A stretch of DNA of 64,000 nt from Drechmeria coniospora (Eukaryota > Ascomycota > Sordariomycetes > Hypocreales > Ophiocordycipitaceae), in the NCBI RefSeq assembly GCF_001625195.1, contig NC_054391.1, forward strand, positions 1,984,001-2,048,000, read 5' to 3'. Within the stretch, counting starts at the first letter, position 1; each line of letters starts with the position of its first letter. Under the pieces are notes generated by a model. It was given only the letters and a program-made list of their open reading frames with translations. It was not told where the DNA came from and ran no database searches. Shown piece after piece: positions 35,501 through 51,564 of the stretch. A program made the position numbers and the translations under genes.

Positions 35501-35810
35501 ATGTGTGCCGGTGCATGGATGATGGATGGATGCATGGATAGGTTCAATCATAAACTAGCATCGCCTGCATGGCGCCAAGTGGAACAAAATGACGGGCCAA
35601 GTTGATTCCGCCGTGAGAGCGATAGAGTCGGGACGGGCTGGGCGGCCTTTCTTTGCCGTCGACGTCAACGATTGCCCGATGACGCGTCCGACTGAAGCGT
35701 GCCGCAGAAAACACGAGAAACTAGCAAGCACTTGTTAGCTAGCACGCCGAAAGGCAGCGGTGGACAGTACTCTGGCCGGTCGGCGGCTAGCCACGGACAA
35801 CCGGACAGGC
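32541..35810. other. Gene-poor spacer after the kinase
   Basis: The first few hundred bases are probably 3' UTR. The rest is non-coding-looking DNA with T/G runs (GTTTTTTTT near 33142) and GC-rich tracts. Long antisense frames around 34217-35101 are His/Pro/Ser-rich without motifs. No gene is supported. Confidence 0.4.
34625..34656. repeat. (GGAT)n microsatellite
   Basis: About seven GGAT tetramers, one interrupted by GGCT. Confidence 0.85.
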
Positions 35811-35900
35811 CTCTTGCGGCCTCTTGCGGCCTCGTGCAGCCTGTTGCAGCCTGTTGCAGCCTGTTGCAGCCTGTTGCAGCCTGTTGCAGCCTGTTGCAGC
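35811..35900. repeat. 10-bp tandem repeat with ordered variants
   Basis: Nine tandem 10-mers: two CTCTTGCGGC, one CTCGTGCAGC, then six identical CTGTTGCAGC. The ordered change from one variant to the other suggests growth from one end. Confidence 0.92.
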
Positions 35901-38900
35901 CTCCCACAGGCAGGATAATGCCAACTCTGGGGACTCTGATGCCGCCACGTATGGGCTCCCCACAGTGCAGGCAGGAAAGAAACGACAAAGGGTCGGGGTG
36001 CGGACCGGATGGAGGGGGGGGGGGGCAGCTGGTTCGGTTGACGAGGTCACCAGATGGACGAGGCGCAGTGTGACACGACAGGGTAGCGAAGGGAATCGCG
36101 CAAGTCGTCGAGTTCGGGGAGGGGGGGAGGGAGGCGATACAGCATGGCAGATGATGGGAGATGAATGTGATACGGATATTGTTGGATGCGGACATAGATT
36201 GGTGGAATGGCATGGAATGAGATGGAATGGATGCATGGCAAGCAGCTCCTTCCCCCCTTCCCGAAGTCGTCGTGTAGAGTGCGGAGAGAAGCCGGCTGCT
36301 CTTTCCCAGTGCCTAGGCTCAATGCGATGCAAGCAGGAGCAGTCGGCCAGTGCTTGCAGATTTGTACTGGGTGCTTCCTTCCACAGCCGCAGCGCACACG
36401 GGGGGGGGCCGTCGCGGTGTGTGAGTGCATCGCCAACCGTCAGTTCCATCACCACTCGGCCGTTGGTCGGGTTTCTTTGTGGTTGGGCTCGCAGAACTCG
36501 TTCATTGGTGCGCCTTGGTTCCTATCATCCGCAACCGTACAGCTGGCTGCGCACGTCTTCATTTGGCTGCGCATGGTGTAGGTGTATTTGCTTGGGCGAT
36601 TCGCGGCAGCCACGGCAAAAGGTGGAGGCGAAATCGTCCGCCTCGTGGCTCCCCCGCTCGCTCCCTTCCCCCGCTGCCCCGCTGCCCCCGCTGTCCCCGC
36701 TCCCCGCCTCCGCCACCGCCTCCGCCGCTGCTCTCGACGGTCCTCCTCTCCTCCATCGACGACGGGGAGGACTGCCTCCTCCGTCCCTCTGCTGTTGGAG
36801 GCGACTCGGTTGTTGCAACGGGGAAGAGGCTCGACGACCGCGAAGAACGGTGGGCCTGCTGACAGTCGAGGACTGCATCTGAAGTTTTGTGGCTCGCAGC
36901 CTAGATTCATTCCTCCAGCACGTCGCTGCTGCGGTGACGAGTGCTGGCAGAAGCAGGGAATTGATTATTAATAATACATCCTCCTCCTAGGCGTCGTAGT
37001 GCTTCGTGTTCCCTGCTTCGTACTCGTATATCCCGTTGCGCCGTCGCCAGCCCTAGGGCCACTAGCCCATAGTCGTCGGCACACTTGCTTGCAGCCAAAG
37101 TGATATGCTGTCCAGGTATTTCGTCCTGCGGAAGCTCGTTAGTCTTGCAGGCGGCAGACATAGTCAAGCTGTGCCGAGTACGTTTGCTCGAACTGCCAGC
37201 GAATACTACCTACTAGGCCCCTAGGTTAGGTCTCCGGTTATGCTCCTTACACCTCACGCCCGCGCTTGTGCTGCTCTGCCATGCCAGTAGCTTCCTAGCC
37301 GCTCGCACCGCTCAACCATCAACGGCCACCACGCACTAAACCCGTACGGTACATTGCGCGTACCTGTACATGTTTCGCCTGTGATTCAACCCAACGGGGG
37401 GCGGATGGCGCCGAGGACGTTCGTCTGCAACCTAGGTAGGCTCAAGCCAGAGGCTCCTCTCCTCCTCTCCTCTCCTCCCAGGCGCCGCCTCGTCCCTCCT
37501 CCTTAGCGGCGGGGACTATGCTCCAGAGGTGGCTGCCACCGCCAGCCGCTGACATTGTTTCGTTTCTTTGATTCGGCAGCCGACTCCCGCACTCGTCCTC
37601 GGTGGCGCACTGATGCGACGTGCTAGCCCTAGGGATACGATTTGGCCAAGGGGGACCTCGAGGAGGAGGAGTACGGGAAGAACGACCAGCAGGGGGTAGC
37701 GATAGGACCCTAGCCTTGCCGAATTGACTTAATCCCATCTCGCTTCGCTTCACCGCCATGCTTAATATTTTCTCCGTCTGCGCCGCGCGCGCGCCCGGCG
37801 GAGGCTGGCACAAAGTTTAGTCGAAGCAGCCGTGTTGCAGCTTCGACTCGAGGGACTTAAACTTCTGTTATCGACGTCTCAGGGGTTGCCACCAGATAAC
37901 GTTTTGCCCACGACGGGACGACGGCTGTCGACATTGGACCGGCGCAGCTCTCCGACTCACCATCGCCCATCAGCTTTCAAAACATTGCCACATGAAACCC
38001 GTAGTCTTGCGACGACCTGCTCTTGGCTGCGCCGTCCGGCCCTAGTCCACGACGCGTAGCCACGCCGTTGCACCCACCCATCCACATAGCTGTCCGATCA
38101 TGGAGCCTTTCCATCGCCCTTCAGATCGCCAGCGAGAACAGAATCCGCCGCGCCCGACGGAGGACAACCCTTGCCGACCATTATCGGAAGGACGGAGCCA
38201 TCTCTGGGCCGGCCATGGGGTGCCCCTGAATCGTCCTCGCGCCGATCGGCTGTTGATCAGCTGTCGGCGAGCGACGGTCGATGGATGGTCCAGAGTAGCC
38301 GACCCAGTCGGTTGTGGCATGCTTCCACAGCCGATCGAAACTACCGTTTGATCCGGAGCCCACTTCCGGCCGTCCAACCCGTGCGCCCTTACCAGCGCGC
38401 ACGCCATAGCCGCCTGATCCGGGAACAGGAATGCCGTCGGCACATGCTCACGAAAGGTGGACCGGAGGTGGACGGAAGCACCAAATGCCTAAACAGTCGC
38501 GTCGCCATTCGCCAGCGCTGTGATCAGGGCCGGTGGACGACCCTATGCTGAAGTCGTTCTGGATTTACTGCTATTACTAACCGCCTCGTTCAGGCATGAA
38601 GCTGGGACCTAGGTGCACCACCAATTGCATTCGACATCGGTACCTGTCGTTGCGTGCCGTTGCGTGCCGTTGCTTGGCGAAACTTGGCGATGCCTGGCGA
38701 TGCGTCCCGGTCGCTACTGTACTGTGCCTCGGAAAATCACATGCTCAATCGACAAACCGTAGTAATATGAAAGGTGAAATTGGATCTGCAGAATCCGAGA
38801 GAATGCGATCAGCCAACAGTCCAGGATGGCTGCCAACGTGTTGGCCCGGGTGTGCCGGGAGGTGCTCCCGGGACAAGTTGCCATCCCTCCCAGAAAATGA

Positions 38901-39191
38901 TATCCTGCTTCGTGAACCGTTGGAGCCTACACGCTCGTTATTTCTGCTTGTCTCCGCCGAGGACGGAGCTTGGCGATCCATTCCTGAAGTCCGAGCACCT
39001 AGTTGATCGGCCATCCGTGTAGACGTCATAGTGCTTGGCATACGCAATCGCGCTGTCGATCGGGCAAAGAGGTGGAACGGCAGATTTGGCTGTGAAGTCC
39101 CTTGACAAGTAGATCCCCTACCGAGAGATCAACATGGTAGCAGGGGCAGAGAGGGAAGGGGAGTGACGGCTTCGGTTGTCTGCAATGTGCC
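35901..39191. other. Gene-poor spacer up to the mitochondrial insertion
   Basis: No gene is supported. It includes a poly-G tract near 36013-36025, several GC-rich tracts with overlapping open frames on both strands, and an 11-bp duplication (GTTGCGTGCCG, twice) near 38649-38670. Confidence 0.4.
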
Positions 39192-41759
<2,568 letters not shown>

Positions 41760-42429
41760 GGCGGAGCTAGTGGCACTGTGACGGACGGTAAGGAGAAGAT
41801 GAACGCGCTGGCTGTGCCGTGTCCGGGTCTCGCTGTCTTGGACAGTCCGGGCTCGGGCGCCGCAGCAATAGCAGGATAAGAGCCACCAACCAAGGGCCGA
41901 TTTCCGAAAGGATGAACACTCTGTTTGGTGACGGGGCACCCACAAGGATGGTGTCCTGCAAGCCGATGCTGTTGGATGGTGCTACCCTAGCTGTGCACAC
42001 CGACATGCACAGTATACCCGTACTTATGAGTACATGATATCGCATACAATGAATATTTGGAGTACACGCGAGTTGACTGCACGTGTACGGAGGACTGTAG
42101 ATTCCTTTGTCCTCGCGGTAGTCGTCCGTGCAGACGAGTTCTCCCAGTGCGCTACAGCTTGGATAGGCGAGACGGCAGAGTGACACTCGACCCGTGTTGC
42201 ATCGGTCCGTGCGAGACGTTGCAAGGGCTACAATGAATGACGACGGGGCGTTTCTATTTCATGCGCTTGTTTGTTTTGTTTGTCGACAACGCTCGAGTTT
42301 ACCGCTGCTGTGGCTGCTGTGTCTGTACATGTGCTCAAGCTCCGTTGGGAGTGTGAGGTTGGGATTGATTGGGGATGCTCGTGATGCCTCCGCTTCCGCT
42401 GACTAAGCGGGATTCGACCTGCTTTGCGC
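41760..42429. promoter_or_regulatory. Upstream region of the Zn2Cys6 regulator
   Basis: Left part of the 2.7-kb divergent spacer between the regulator and the ABC transporter. It must hold the regulator's promoter. No TATA box was seen near the start codon. Confidence 0.35.
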
Positions 42430-43390
42430 AACCACAGTACTTACTGAAGTAAGTATGTACGGAGGACGGAACAACACAGTTATGGGTACTCCGTATACTG
42501 TACTCGTACTTGTACTTAGGTACATTACACATGTACCCTGGCACTACTCCGTAATCCATGCATATCATCCAATGGTGATTGTTCTTTCATCTCATGTGCG
42601 GACAGTTGCGTTATGTCAGCGGCGAGCACAGGTGCTCGGAACAATCCATAAGTACAAGTACATGTGATGTAAGCCCCAGTACAGTGTACTGCGGAGGAAG
42701 TACTGTGCTGTACGGAGGAGTATTGTATGGGGTGGTGGGTTGTTTTTGTTCCTGTACTTGTACTAAAGGGCTGCTCCAGAGTACATAGCGGGCAGCATGT
42801 TCGTGCACAAAAGTGTACTTACTGTATGCACGCTGAAGCACGCTTGTACCTGTATCCGAACTATACAGTACAGTACATAAGTAATATGTATTGTATGTAG
42901 ATATGTGCTCCGTACTTGCGTTAACTTCATATGCACAAGTATTGGAGGCACGGAGCACACAGTACGGAGAATTATACAATTATAAGTACTCCGTACATGT
43001 ACTTACGTACTCCGTACAAGTCCGTGCATTTGGTAATACGATATACCTACTGTACCCTACAAGTACAGTAGTTGTACTTATATGCACTGGTGGTGCACAG
43101 TACAGTAGACCCGTTCTTACAGTACGGAGTCTACATAAGCACGTATACATGTACATGTACTTGTAATGTAAGTATCGCTGCAGTGCTCCGCAATACTCCG
43201 CGTACAGTAATAAGTACGGAGTACGGAGTAAGTACATGATTGCTTTGTTTCATGCATGTACATATACATGAGCTGCACCCCTCTCTGTAAGCGCCAATGC
43301 ACACTTCCAAGTACTTGTACTTGCAAGAAATCAGTGCCCGTCATGTACTGTGTACGTTCCTGTACTGTGTGTACTTAATGTGCCGGCGCA
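42430..43390. repeat. GTAC-word island 9
   Basis: One of the densest islands: GTACTCCGTA, GTACGGAGTACGGAGTAAG (near 43213), ACATGTACATGTACTTG (near 43147) and TACGGAGGA variants, in both orientations through about 960 bp. It lies in the middle of the divergent spacer between the regulator and the ABC transporter. No coding frame. Confidence 0.6.
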
Positions 43391-44486
43391 AAACAAAGTC
43401 GTCGTGACTCGTCCTCCGGCTTTAGTCCCAATGAATAATGCCGCCTACCGAGCGGACCCGGAGATTGCGGTCAGAATATGCCAGCAATCGTCCGTTTCTT
43501 GCTGGCCAGTCTCCGCTTAGTCATTCGAACCTTGAATCAACAGACCACGACAGAGACGAGATGACACAGACAGACAGCCAGCTGGCTCTCCAGCTGAGCT
43601 GCACTTCAGCCTGGTTCATGCATGCATCGTCGCCTCAAGCTTAGCATTCCCATTCCCATACGAATACGACGCTTTCAAGTCGTAGCATGCAGGCCTCGGG
43701 GCGACTGATCTTGAATTTGAATGACTAAGCGGCAATTTCGATGTCATCCTCCGTACAAGTAAATAAGTACTGTCCTTGAGTAGTATCCCTAGGCGGAGTT
43801 TTGCAGGGCGCTGCGAAGCTCGGGCGCAGGGGACCAGCGGACCAGGCAGGGGAGCTATGCAAAGTTGCTGGCACCTCGAAACAAACACCGAGGCGGCGGG
43901 ATCGGCTGGTGGATCAAAAATTCCAGCTCAGCTGGGCCGACGTGACCGGCCGTGACTGCGATCTCCGGGTCACTCAACGTCATATGTACAGTACAGTACT
44001 TGCTACCTGTTGCCACTCCAGTAGGTGGGTGTACTTACATGCACATGCATCTATTGTGCATGTACAGTATAACTGTGAGTCAAGTGCAGATGCTCGTACT
44101 TACTTTGCCCCTATACAGATACTCGCATATCGGTAGGGTACGATGGAGAACTACCTTTGTATTTGCCCGTGTTCTCCGGCGCCGAAGCTTCGAAGCTCAT
44201 GTGGGCGGAAGGTATGAGAAGCCGGGCTCCACGTTCACGACTCGGACGGAGCATTGGCATGCCCGACCGACGATGATGGGATCCACACCTTTCCACAGTT
44301 CCATGTCAATAAAGACGGCACGATGGCCCTCATAAGTACTCCGTTGGCCGTCGACTCACCTGTCCGCCTCCCATCTTTTCTTCTTGTTCAAGTCGTTGAT
44401 GACGAGCACCCCTCCTCCATCGGTGTTGCGTTCCCCGAGCCTCTCATCGACCCTTTCCCCTTCGTATTGCCGCTTACACGACCGTC

Positions 44487-47400
44487 ATGGGGTCCAACGG
44501 CGGCGAGACGTTGGCCGACGCGGAGCGCTCGGCAAAGGGCCAACTGGAACATGACGACACCGAGTGGTCCATGAAGCCGGAGCTCGTCGCCTTCCGCCAA
44601 CGAGACGACGACTCCGGATTCCCCTCTCGCGAGCTCGGCGTGACCTGGAAGGGGCTCACCGTCGAGGCCGTCAGCGCCGATGCCGCCATGCACGAAAATG
44701 TCCTATCGCAGTTCAACATCCCTCAGCTCGTTCGGGAGTCGCGCAGCAAGGCACCGCTGAAGAAGATCCTCGACAACTGCCACGGATGCGTCAAGCCTGG
44801 CGAGATGCTCCTCGTCCTCGGTCGCCCCGGCTCCGGATGCACGACCCTGCTCAACATGTTGGCCAACAAGCGAAAGGGTTACGCGCACGTCTCCGGCGAC
44901 GTCCACTACGGCTCGATGGCCGCCGACGAGGCCCGCCAGTACAGGGGACAGGTTGTCATGAACACCGAGGATGAGCTTTTCTTTCCCTCCCTCACGGTCG
45001 GACAGACGATGGACTTTGCCACTCGGCTCAAGGTCCCTTTCCGCCTTCCCGACGGCGTCAAGTCGCACGAGGCACACCGCACCGACGCGCGAGACTTTCT
45101 GCTCCGGTCCATGGCCATCGAGCACACTCTCGACACCAAGGTCGGCAACGCCTTCGTACGCGGCGTCTCGGGCGGTGAGAGGAAACGCGTGTCCATTGTC
45201 GAATGCATGGCCTCGCGCGGAAGCGTCTTCTGCTGGGACAACTCCACCCGAGGCCTCGATGCCAGCACGTAAGGACATGACAGAAGAAGCCCCAATGGCC
45301 ATCCTCTGGTCGTGACGGGCGCCCGTTTGCTGACTGCTTCGTTTTACAGCGCTCTCGAGTATGCCAAGGCCATTCGGGCAATGACCGACGTCCTCGGGCT
45401 CGCTTCCATCGTCACCCTATACCAAGCCGGCAACGGTATATATCAACTCTTCGACAAGGTCCTCGTGCTGGACGAGGGGAAGGAGATCTACTACGGCACC
45501 AGGAGTGAAGCTCGACCGTTCATGGAGAAGCTGGGCTTCGTCTGCCACGACGGCGCCAACGTGGCCGACTTCCTCACCGGCGTCACCGTGCCGACGGAAC
45601 GGAGGGTTCGACCCGAGATGAGCCAAAAGTTCCCCCGCAACGCCGACGCCATCCGCACCGAGTACGAAAGGTCTCCGATGCACGAGATGATGAGTGAGCA
45701 GTACAGCTATCCCTTCTCGGACGAGGCCAAGCAGAAGACGGTCATTTTCCAGGAAGGCATCGCCATGGAGCGAGACAAGAGGCTGCCGTCGAGCAGTCCG
45801 CATACCGTCGGTTTCGCCGCCCAAGTGAAGGCGTGCGTCGAGCGGCAGTACCAGATCCTCTGGGGCGACAAGGCCACCTTTCTCATCAAGCAGATCTCGA
45901 CCGTCGTCCAGGCTCTCATCGCGGGATCGCTCTTCTATCAGGCGCCGGCGACGTCGGCCGGCCTGTTCCTAAAGTCCGGCGCCTGCTTCTTCGCGCTGCT
46001 CTTCAACAGCTTGCTCTCCATGTCCGAGGTGACCGACTCCTTTACCGGACGACCTGTGCTGCTCAAGCACAAAGCCTTTGCCTTTTTCCACCCGGCCGCC
46101 TTTTGCATCGCGCAGATTGCCGCCGACATTCCGGTCCTGCTCTTTCAGGTCTCCATATTTTCCGTCATCCTCTACTTTATGGTTGGCTTGACGGCCGACG
46201 CGGCGACCTTTTTTACCTTTTGGATCATCGTGCTGACGACGACCTTTGTACGTGCCCCGTCCGGTCGCCCCCCCCCCCCCGAGCGTGGAAGCGGCTAACC
46301 TTGGTCCCGCAGTGCATGACGGCCCTGTTCAGAGCCATAGGCGCCTCGTTCAGGACCTTTGACAGCGCCTCCAAGGTGTCGGGCTTCATCATCGCCGCCT
46401 CCATCATGTACACGGGCTACATGATCGTGAAGCCCAAGATGCATCCCTGGTTCGTCTGGATCTTTTGGATCGACCCCCTGGCGTATGCCTTTGACGCTCT
46501 GCTGTCCAACGAGTTCCACGGCAAAGTTATAGCCTGCGTCGGCAACAACCTGATACCCAACGGCCCGGGCTTCACCTCCTCGGACGGCGGCGGCCACCAG
46601 GCGTGCGCCGGCGTCGGCGGCGCCGTGCCTGGCCAGACGCATGTCGACGGAGACATGTACCTCGCCGCGCTGTCGTACAGCCACGAGCACCTGTGGCGGA
46701 ACGTGGGCATCGTGTGGGCGTGGTGGGCGCTCTTCGTCGCCATCACCGTCTGGTCCACCTCCCGCTGGCGGTTGTCGTCGGAGAACGGGCCGAGCCTGCT
46801 GATCCCGCGGGAGAATGCGGCCCGGCGTCTGCTTGGCCATCGCCGTCAGGATGACGAGGAGGGCCAAGGTGCCCGGAAGGGGCTCGGGGCGAACTCGAGC
46901 TCGCCGTCGGAGGGCAACTCGGGCGACGACGAGAAGCGGGAGCAGACGGCGAGCATCACGCGCAACACGTCGGTGTTTACGTGGAAGAACCTCTCGTACA
47001 CGGTCAAGACGTCGTCGGGCGATCGCCTCCTGCTCGACAACATCCAGGGCTGGGTCAAGCCGGGCAGCCTCACGGCCCTCATGGGCAGCTCCGGCGCGGG
47101 CAAGACGACGCTGCTCGACGTTCTGGCCCAGCGAAAGACCGAGGGCACCATCCGCGGCTCCATCATGGTCGACGGCCGACCCCTGCCCGTGTCGTTCCAG
47201 CGATCGGCCGGCTACTGCGAGCAGCTCGACGTGCACGAGGCGTACGCGACGGTCCGGGAGGCGCTCGAGTTCTCGGCCCTCCTGCGCCAGGGCCGAGAGG
47301 TGCCGCGGCGGGAGAAGCTGGCGTACGTCGATAGCATCATCGACCTACTCGAGCTCCACGACCTCGCCGACACGCTCATCGGCGAGGTCGGGGCCGGGCT

Positions 47401-48874
47401 GAGCGTCGAGCAGCGGAAGCGTGTGACCATTGGCGTCGAGCTCGTGGCGAAGCCGAGCATCCTCATCTTCCTCGACGAGCCGACGTCGGGCCTCGACGGC
47501 CAGTCGGCCTTCCACACGGTCCATTTCCTGCGCAAGCTCGCGGCGGTCGGCCAGGCGGTGCTCGTGACGATCCACCAGCCGTCGGCCCAGCTGTTTGCCG
47601 AGTTCGACCGGTTGCTGCTGCTCGCCAAGGGCGGCAAGACGGTGTACTTTGGCGACATCGGCGACCAGGCCGAGACGGTCAAGGAGTACTTTGGTCGCTT
47701 CGGCGCCGCCTGCCCGGCCGAGGTGAACCCGGCCGAGCACATGATCGACGTCGTCTCGGGACACCTCTCGCAGGGCAAGGATTGGAACGAGGTCTGGCTG
47801 GCGTCGGCCGAGCACGGCGAGGTCAGCGCCGAGCTCGAGCGCATCATCGACGAGGCGGCGTCCAAGCCGGCCGGCACGGTCGACGACGGGCACGAGTTCG
47901 CGACGACGCTCTGGGAGCAGGTCAAGCTCGTGACGGAGAGGATGAACGTGTCCCTCTACCGCAACCGGGACTACGTCAACAACAAGATGGCGCTGCACAT
48001 CTTCTCGGCCCTCTTCAACGGCTTCTCCTTCTGGATGGCGGGCGACTCGGTCAGCGACCTGCAGCTCAAGCTCTTCACCGTCTTCAACTTCATCTTCGTC
48101 GCCCCGGGCGTGCTCGCCCAGCTGCAGCCGCTCTTCATCCACCGGCGCGACATCTTCGAGGCGCGCGAGAAGAAGAGCAAGATGTATTCGTGGGTCGCCT
48201 TCGTGACGGGCCTCATCGTGTCGGAGATGCCCTATCTCATCATCTGCGGGGTCCTGTACTTTGTCTGCTGGTACTACACCGTCGGCTTCCCGGCGGCGCC
48301 GTCGCGCGCCGGCGCCGTCTTCTTCGTCATGCTGATGTACGAGTTCCTCTACACCGGCATCGGCCAGTTCTTGGCCGCCTACGCGCCCAACGAGGTGTTT
48401 GCCGCGCTCGTCAACCCGCTGCTGCTCGGCATCCTCGTCTCCTTCTGCGGCGTGCTCGTGCCCTACCAGCAGATACAGGCGTTCTGGCGGTACTGGATCT
48501 ACTACCTCAACCCCTTCAACTACCTCATGGGCAGCATGCTCGTCTTTGGCCTTTGGGGCGCCAACGTCGACTGCGCCGAGGGCGAGTTTGCCGTCTTCAA
48601 TCCGCCCAACGGCACCTCGTGCGGCGCCTACCTCTCGCGTTACTTCACTCAGGGGCTAGGGGCCGCCGGCAACCTCGTCAACCCGGGCGCGACGTCCGGC
48701 TGCCGGGTGTGCCCGTTCACAAAGGCCGAGGACTACCTGCGAGGCCTGAACCTGACGGAGTACTACTACGGTTGGCGGGACGCGGCCATTGTCGTGCTCA
48801 TGGTCTTCAGCTCGTACGCGCTTGTGTACGGGCTGATGAAGCTGCGGACCAAGACGTCCAAGAAGGCCGAGTAG
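44487..48874 (+). CDS. PDR-type ABC-G full transporter (multidrug/xenobiotic efflux family)
   Basis: Plasma-membrane ATP-driven exporter of the fungal pleiotropic drug resistance group, topology (NBD-TMD)x2. Exons 44487-45268, 45350-46247, 46313-48874 give 1413 residues; introns are 81 and 65 nt (branch GCTGAC and GCTAAC). NBD1: Walker [10 protein letters not shown] (112-120), signature [10 protein letters not shown], a degenerate Walker B FCWDNS, and Tyr in the H-loop (TLYQAG). NBD2: Walker [10 protein letters not shown] (818-826), degenerate signature LSVEQRKR, Walker B LIFLDEP near 948, H-loop HQPSAQ near 981. This complementary asymmetry is characteristic of PDR proteins. The second half ends with CSDR-like motifs ([16 protein letters not shown]), a Cys-containing extracellular loop ([14 protein letters not shown]) and a last helix before a Lys-rich tail. 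The second intron contains a C-run. The substrate cannot be inferred. Confidence 0.95.
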
Positions 48875-49259
48875 GCAACCGTCGAGGTTCGCTGCGTTCT
48901 GCTTGCCCGACGCACTTGGGACCGGACCAGGTTGACGGACGGACGGGCACCCGTCGACGGCGTTTCGGAGTACTTGGCCATGGCACTCCCGTATTTTAGG
49001 CAACAACGAAAGAGGTGGTGGCGAAAGGTGGATGGGCACCGCGGTCGTGATCAGTACGTGCAATGCAGTTGGGATGGGTGGCGTCTAAGTGTATGCGCAT
49101 AGCAAGTCCGCAGATGTATACACCGTGCGTTCATTTGCATGAAGCGATGGGTGAAGGCGATGCTGTCATTGAACATGAGCAAGAACGTAACGGAACGGCG
49201 GGTACTTGCGCACCTGCTTACCGCATTCCGTACAGATGGCAGTCCAAGCATTATTACTG
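48875..49259. other. 3' flank of the ABC transporter
   Basis: Probable 3' UTR and spacer. No gene was recognised. Confidence 0.4.
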
Positions 49260-50125
49260 CACAGTGTAGTTGTACTTGCTTGTAGGTGTACAGTAAGTAC
49301 TAGGTAGGTAGAGGTACTCGCCCCCGTGGGGTTGGAATTCTTGGGGATCCTTGCCCTCGGCGCCTTTGCCCTCTCACCGAGTTGATGGTTCGGCCAGGAA
49401 GGGGAGCGGGCGGATGGCGCGCCGGAGCAGGTCGATTGGTGACGATGGAGGAGCCGGAGAATACGAGGATGAGCGCAGGAGAGTGTCGGGGTGATGGCAG
49501 GGTGTCATTAGTGGCCGATGTAACGCGGATACTGGCGAATGAGGGCGGATGACGATGGGAGGGAGGGCCGGTTGTTGGCTCCATGATGCACAGGAATGAA
49601 ATGCAGGATTGTCGGGCCCACACACCAGGCCTTGTGTTTAATCCTGTACATGTGTTCCAATGGTACAGTACAAGTACGTGCTGCACGCACTGTACACTTA
49701 TAAGTACAGTAACTTTTGTACGGCGTACAGTAGCTGTAGGCGTTGTTGTACATGCATGCCTCGAAAGTACTTGCTATACAATACAGTACGTGATGACTGC
49801 AATACACCTCCAATCGGTTTCAATGCACCGTAGGAGTACTGTAGGCGTACAACCACACCTACTGTACTGTAGATCCGAGTACTTGCTTGCAGTACTTACC
49901 TAGTACTCGAGTACGAGCACAAGTTCATACAGTACTTCCAGGCAAGTATATGTGATTGTACGTTGGAGTTGGAGTGCGCAAATACTGTACATGTACTCCG
50001 TACTTACTCCGTACTCCATACTTACTCAAGTAAGGAGTGGTGGCAAGTATTCATACTGTACTCACTTGTACTCCGTACAGTACTCCGCACATGTACTGTA
50101 GTAATACATACTTATGCAACTATAT
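49260..50125. repeat. GTAC-word island 10
   Basis: GTAC-core words in two patches (49260-49310 and 49645-50125), for example ACTCCGTACTTACTCCGTACTCC near 49995 (overlapping copies) and TACTGTACATGTACTCC. The intervening DNA has no words. Confidence 0.55.
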
Positions 50126-51564
50126 GTAAGCACATGATTTGCTTGCAACAGCACGATCCTCGAATCGCACAACAAGTCCGTGCGGCTGGCCGAGTGGTTG
50201 CTCGCCGACGAGAGCAGCATCAGCGAATGATCGAGCGAAAGACATGTGAGAAAGGGTCTATGACTTGACAGCCGATGCTGCGCCATTTGACAGGTGTGAT
50301 TCCCATTGGCTCGTCGTCGGCATGTCAGCTCGCAGGCCGTCGGCGGCGGATGACGAGCAGAATATGCGAGTGGAATTTCTTCCCCCAAATATTGTCGGGG
50401 TTTCCTTGTATGCGCGAAAACACAGCATCAGTATGGATGAATACGTGTCTGCAAGATTGCTGGCACATGCAGGTGTCAACTTGCAGAACGTACACCTACA
50501 TCTGTAAGCACGGAGCATCTGCGATGAGCTTGCTGCAGGTTTGTGCCTGCTGCCAGTTTGGTAGGTACTTGCATGCACGGAGTAAGTAGTACTGTGCTTG
50601 GGTGATGTCCAAAGCTTGGCTAGGTGGCGAACTTGCCAAGGCCTCTGACAGGGACAGGGGCAGGGAAGCTCGGTTGGGCCGGGATGCGTAAACGGGCAAG
50701 GACGCACGTGGACTTTGAACGACGAGCCGTCTGCGTTCACCTGTCTCTCTCGTCCCCGTTTCTGACCTCTCTAGCGTCCAAGCTGCGAAGCTTCCACTTT
50801 GAACATCCGCAACTATCCCGGTCGAGAGGAGAGAGGCCCGCTCTACTTTGTCGCATCAGTTGATGATCCAAGAACGCGTTGATGACCACTCGCGGACCCG
50901 CCACGACAAGCGTACTTCTTACAGTACAGTACATGTAAGTACATGTCCTTGGGTGTAGATACACGTACAAGCACGCCTTTCTCCGTACTCACATTGGGTG
51001 TAATTACTGTACTGTAAGTAAGTAGGTGTACTTACAGTACTGTACATGCAAGTGCAACTACTTAGATTCTTAGGTGATGGACCGAAAGCCAACAGCCAGC
51101 ACGCACGAGCCCGAGGATTCGCCTGGTAGGCTGCAAGTGTCGGCAAGGCGAGGTCGTTTTTACCTCAACGAGGGGCGGCAGCTTCAATGTGGTGGTGTCA
51201 GCGCCTCGTCCGGTGGGAGGGACGTTCTGCCTCGCCAGCTCCCCTGCGCACTCTTCACGTGCCGATGATGCTGGCCGTAGATGGCTTGCCGTCTGGGAGT
51301 CGTATCGCATCGAGCGTCGAATCGCATGCGGTACGGAGCAAGTACAAGCTCATGCATTGCAACACGACGGGAATAATGCACAGATTCGACCGAGCTCCGT
51401 ACTGCGCGATGCTAGTCAAGCGCTAGCTCCCTCCCAGGTGCCCGATGTTTTGTGCCTCGCGGCTTAGGGCCCAGGCCTAGGCCTAGCCTAGCAAGGACAA
51501 TTCAAGGACAATTCATCCGACCCCACTAAACCCCTCCGCCGTATGCAACTATTTTTTTGACTTG
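50126..51564. other. Gene-free spacer
   Basis: Mixed DNA with one short GTAC patch (50905-51075) and two small direct duplications at 51475-51513 (overlapping CCTAGG-type units, then CAAGGACAATT twice). No protein-like frame. Confidence 0.4.

Noticed and set aside
35811..35900. CRISPR-like direct repeats
   Set aside because: 10-bp units with no spacers in a eukaryotic genome; a plain tandem repeat.
35787..36882. Long overlapping ORFs on both strands
   Set aside because: They read through the 10-bp repeat and homopolymers; no domain and no splice-supported continuation.
46590..48999. Long secondary frames overlapping the ABC transporter (for example 47782-48999 on plus, 47345-48142 on minus)
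   Set aside because: Shadow frames of a GC-rich coding exon; Arg/Ala-rich, no motifs.
50176..50260. tRNA-like A box (TGGCCGAGTGGTT) suggesting a tRNA-Leu/Ser gene
   Set aside because: No GGTTCGANNCC B box at the required distance and no acceptor-stem pairing; looks like chance.
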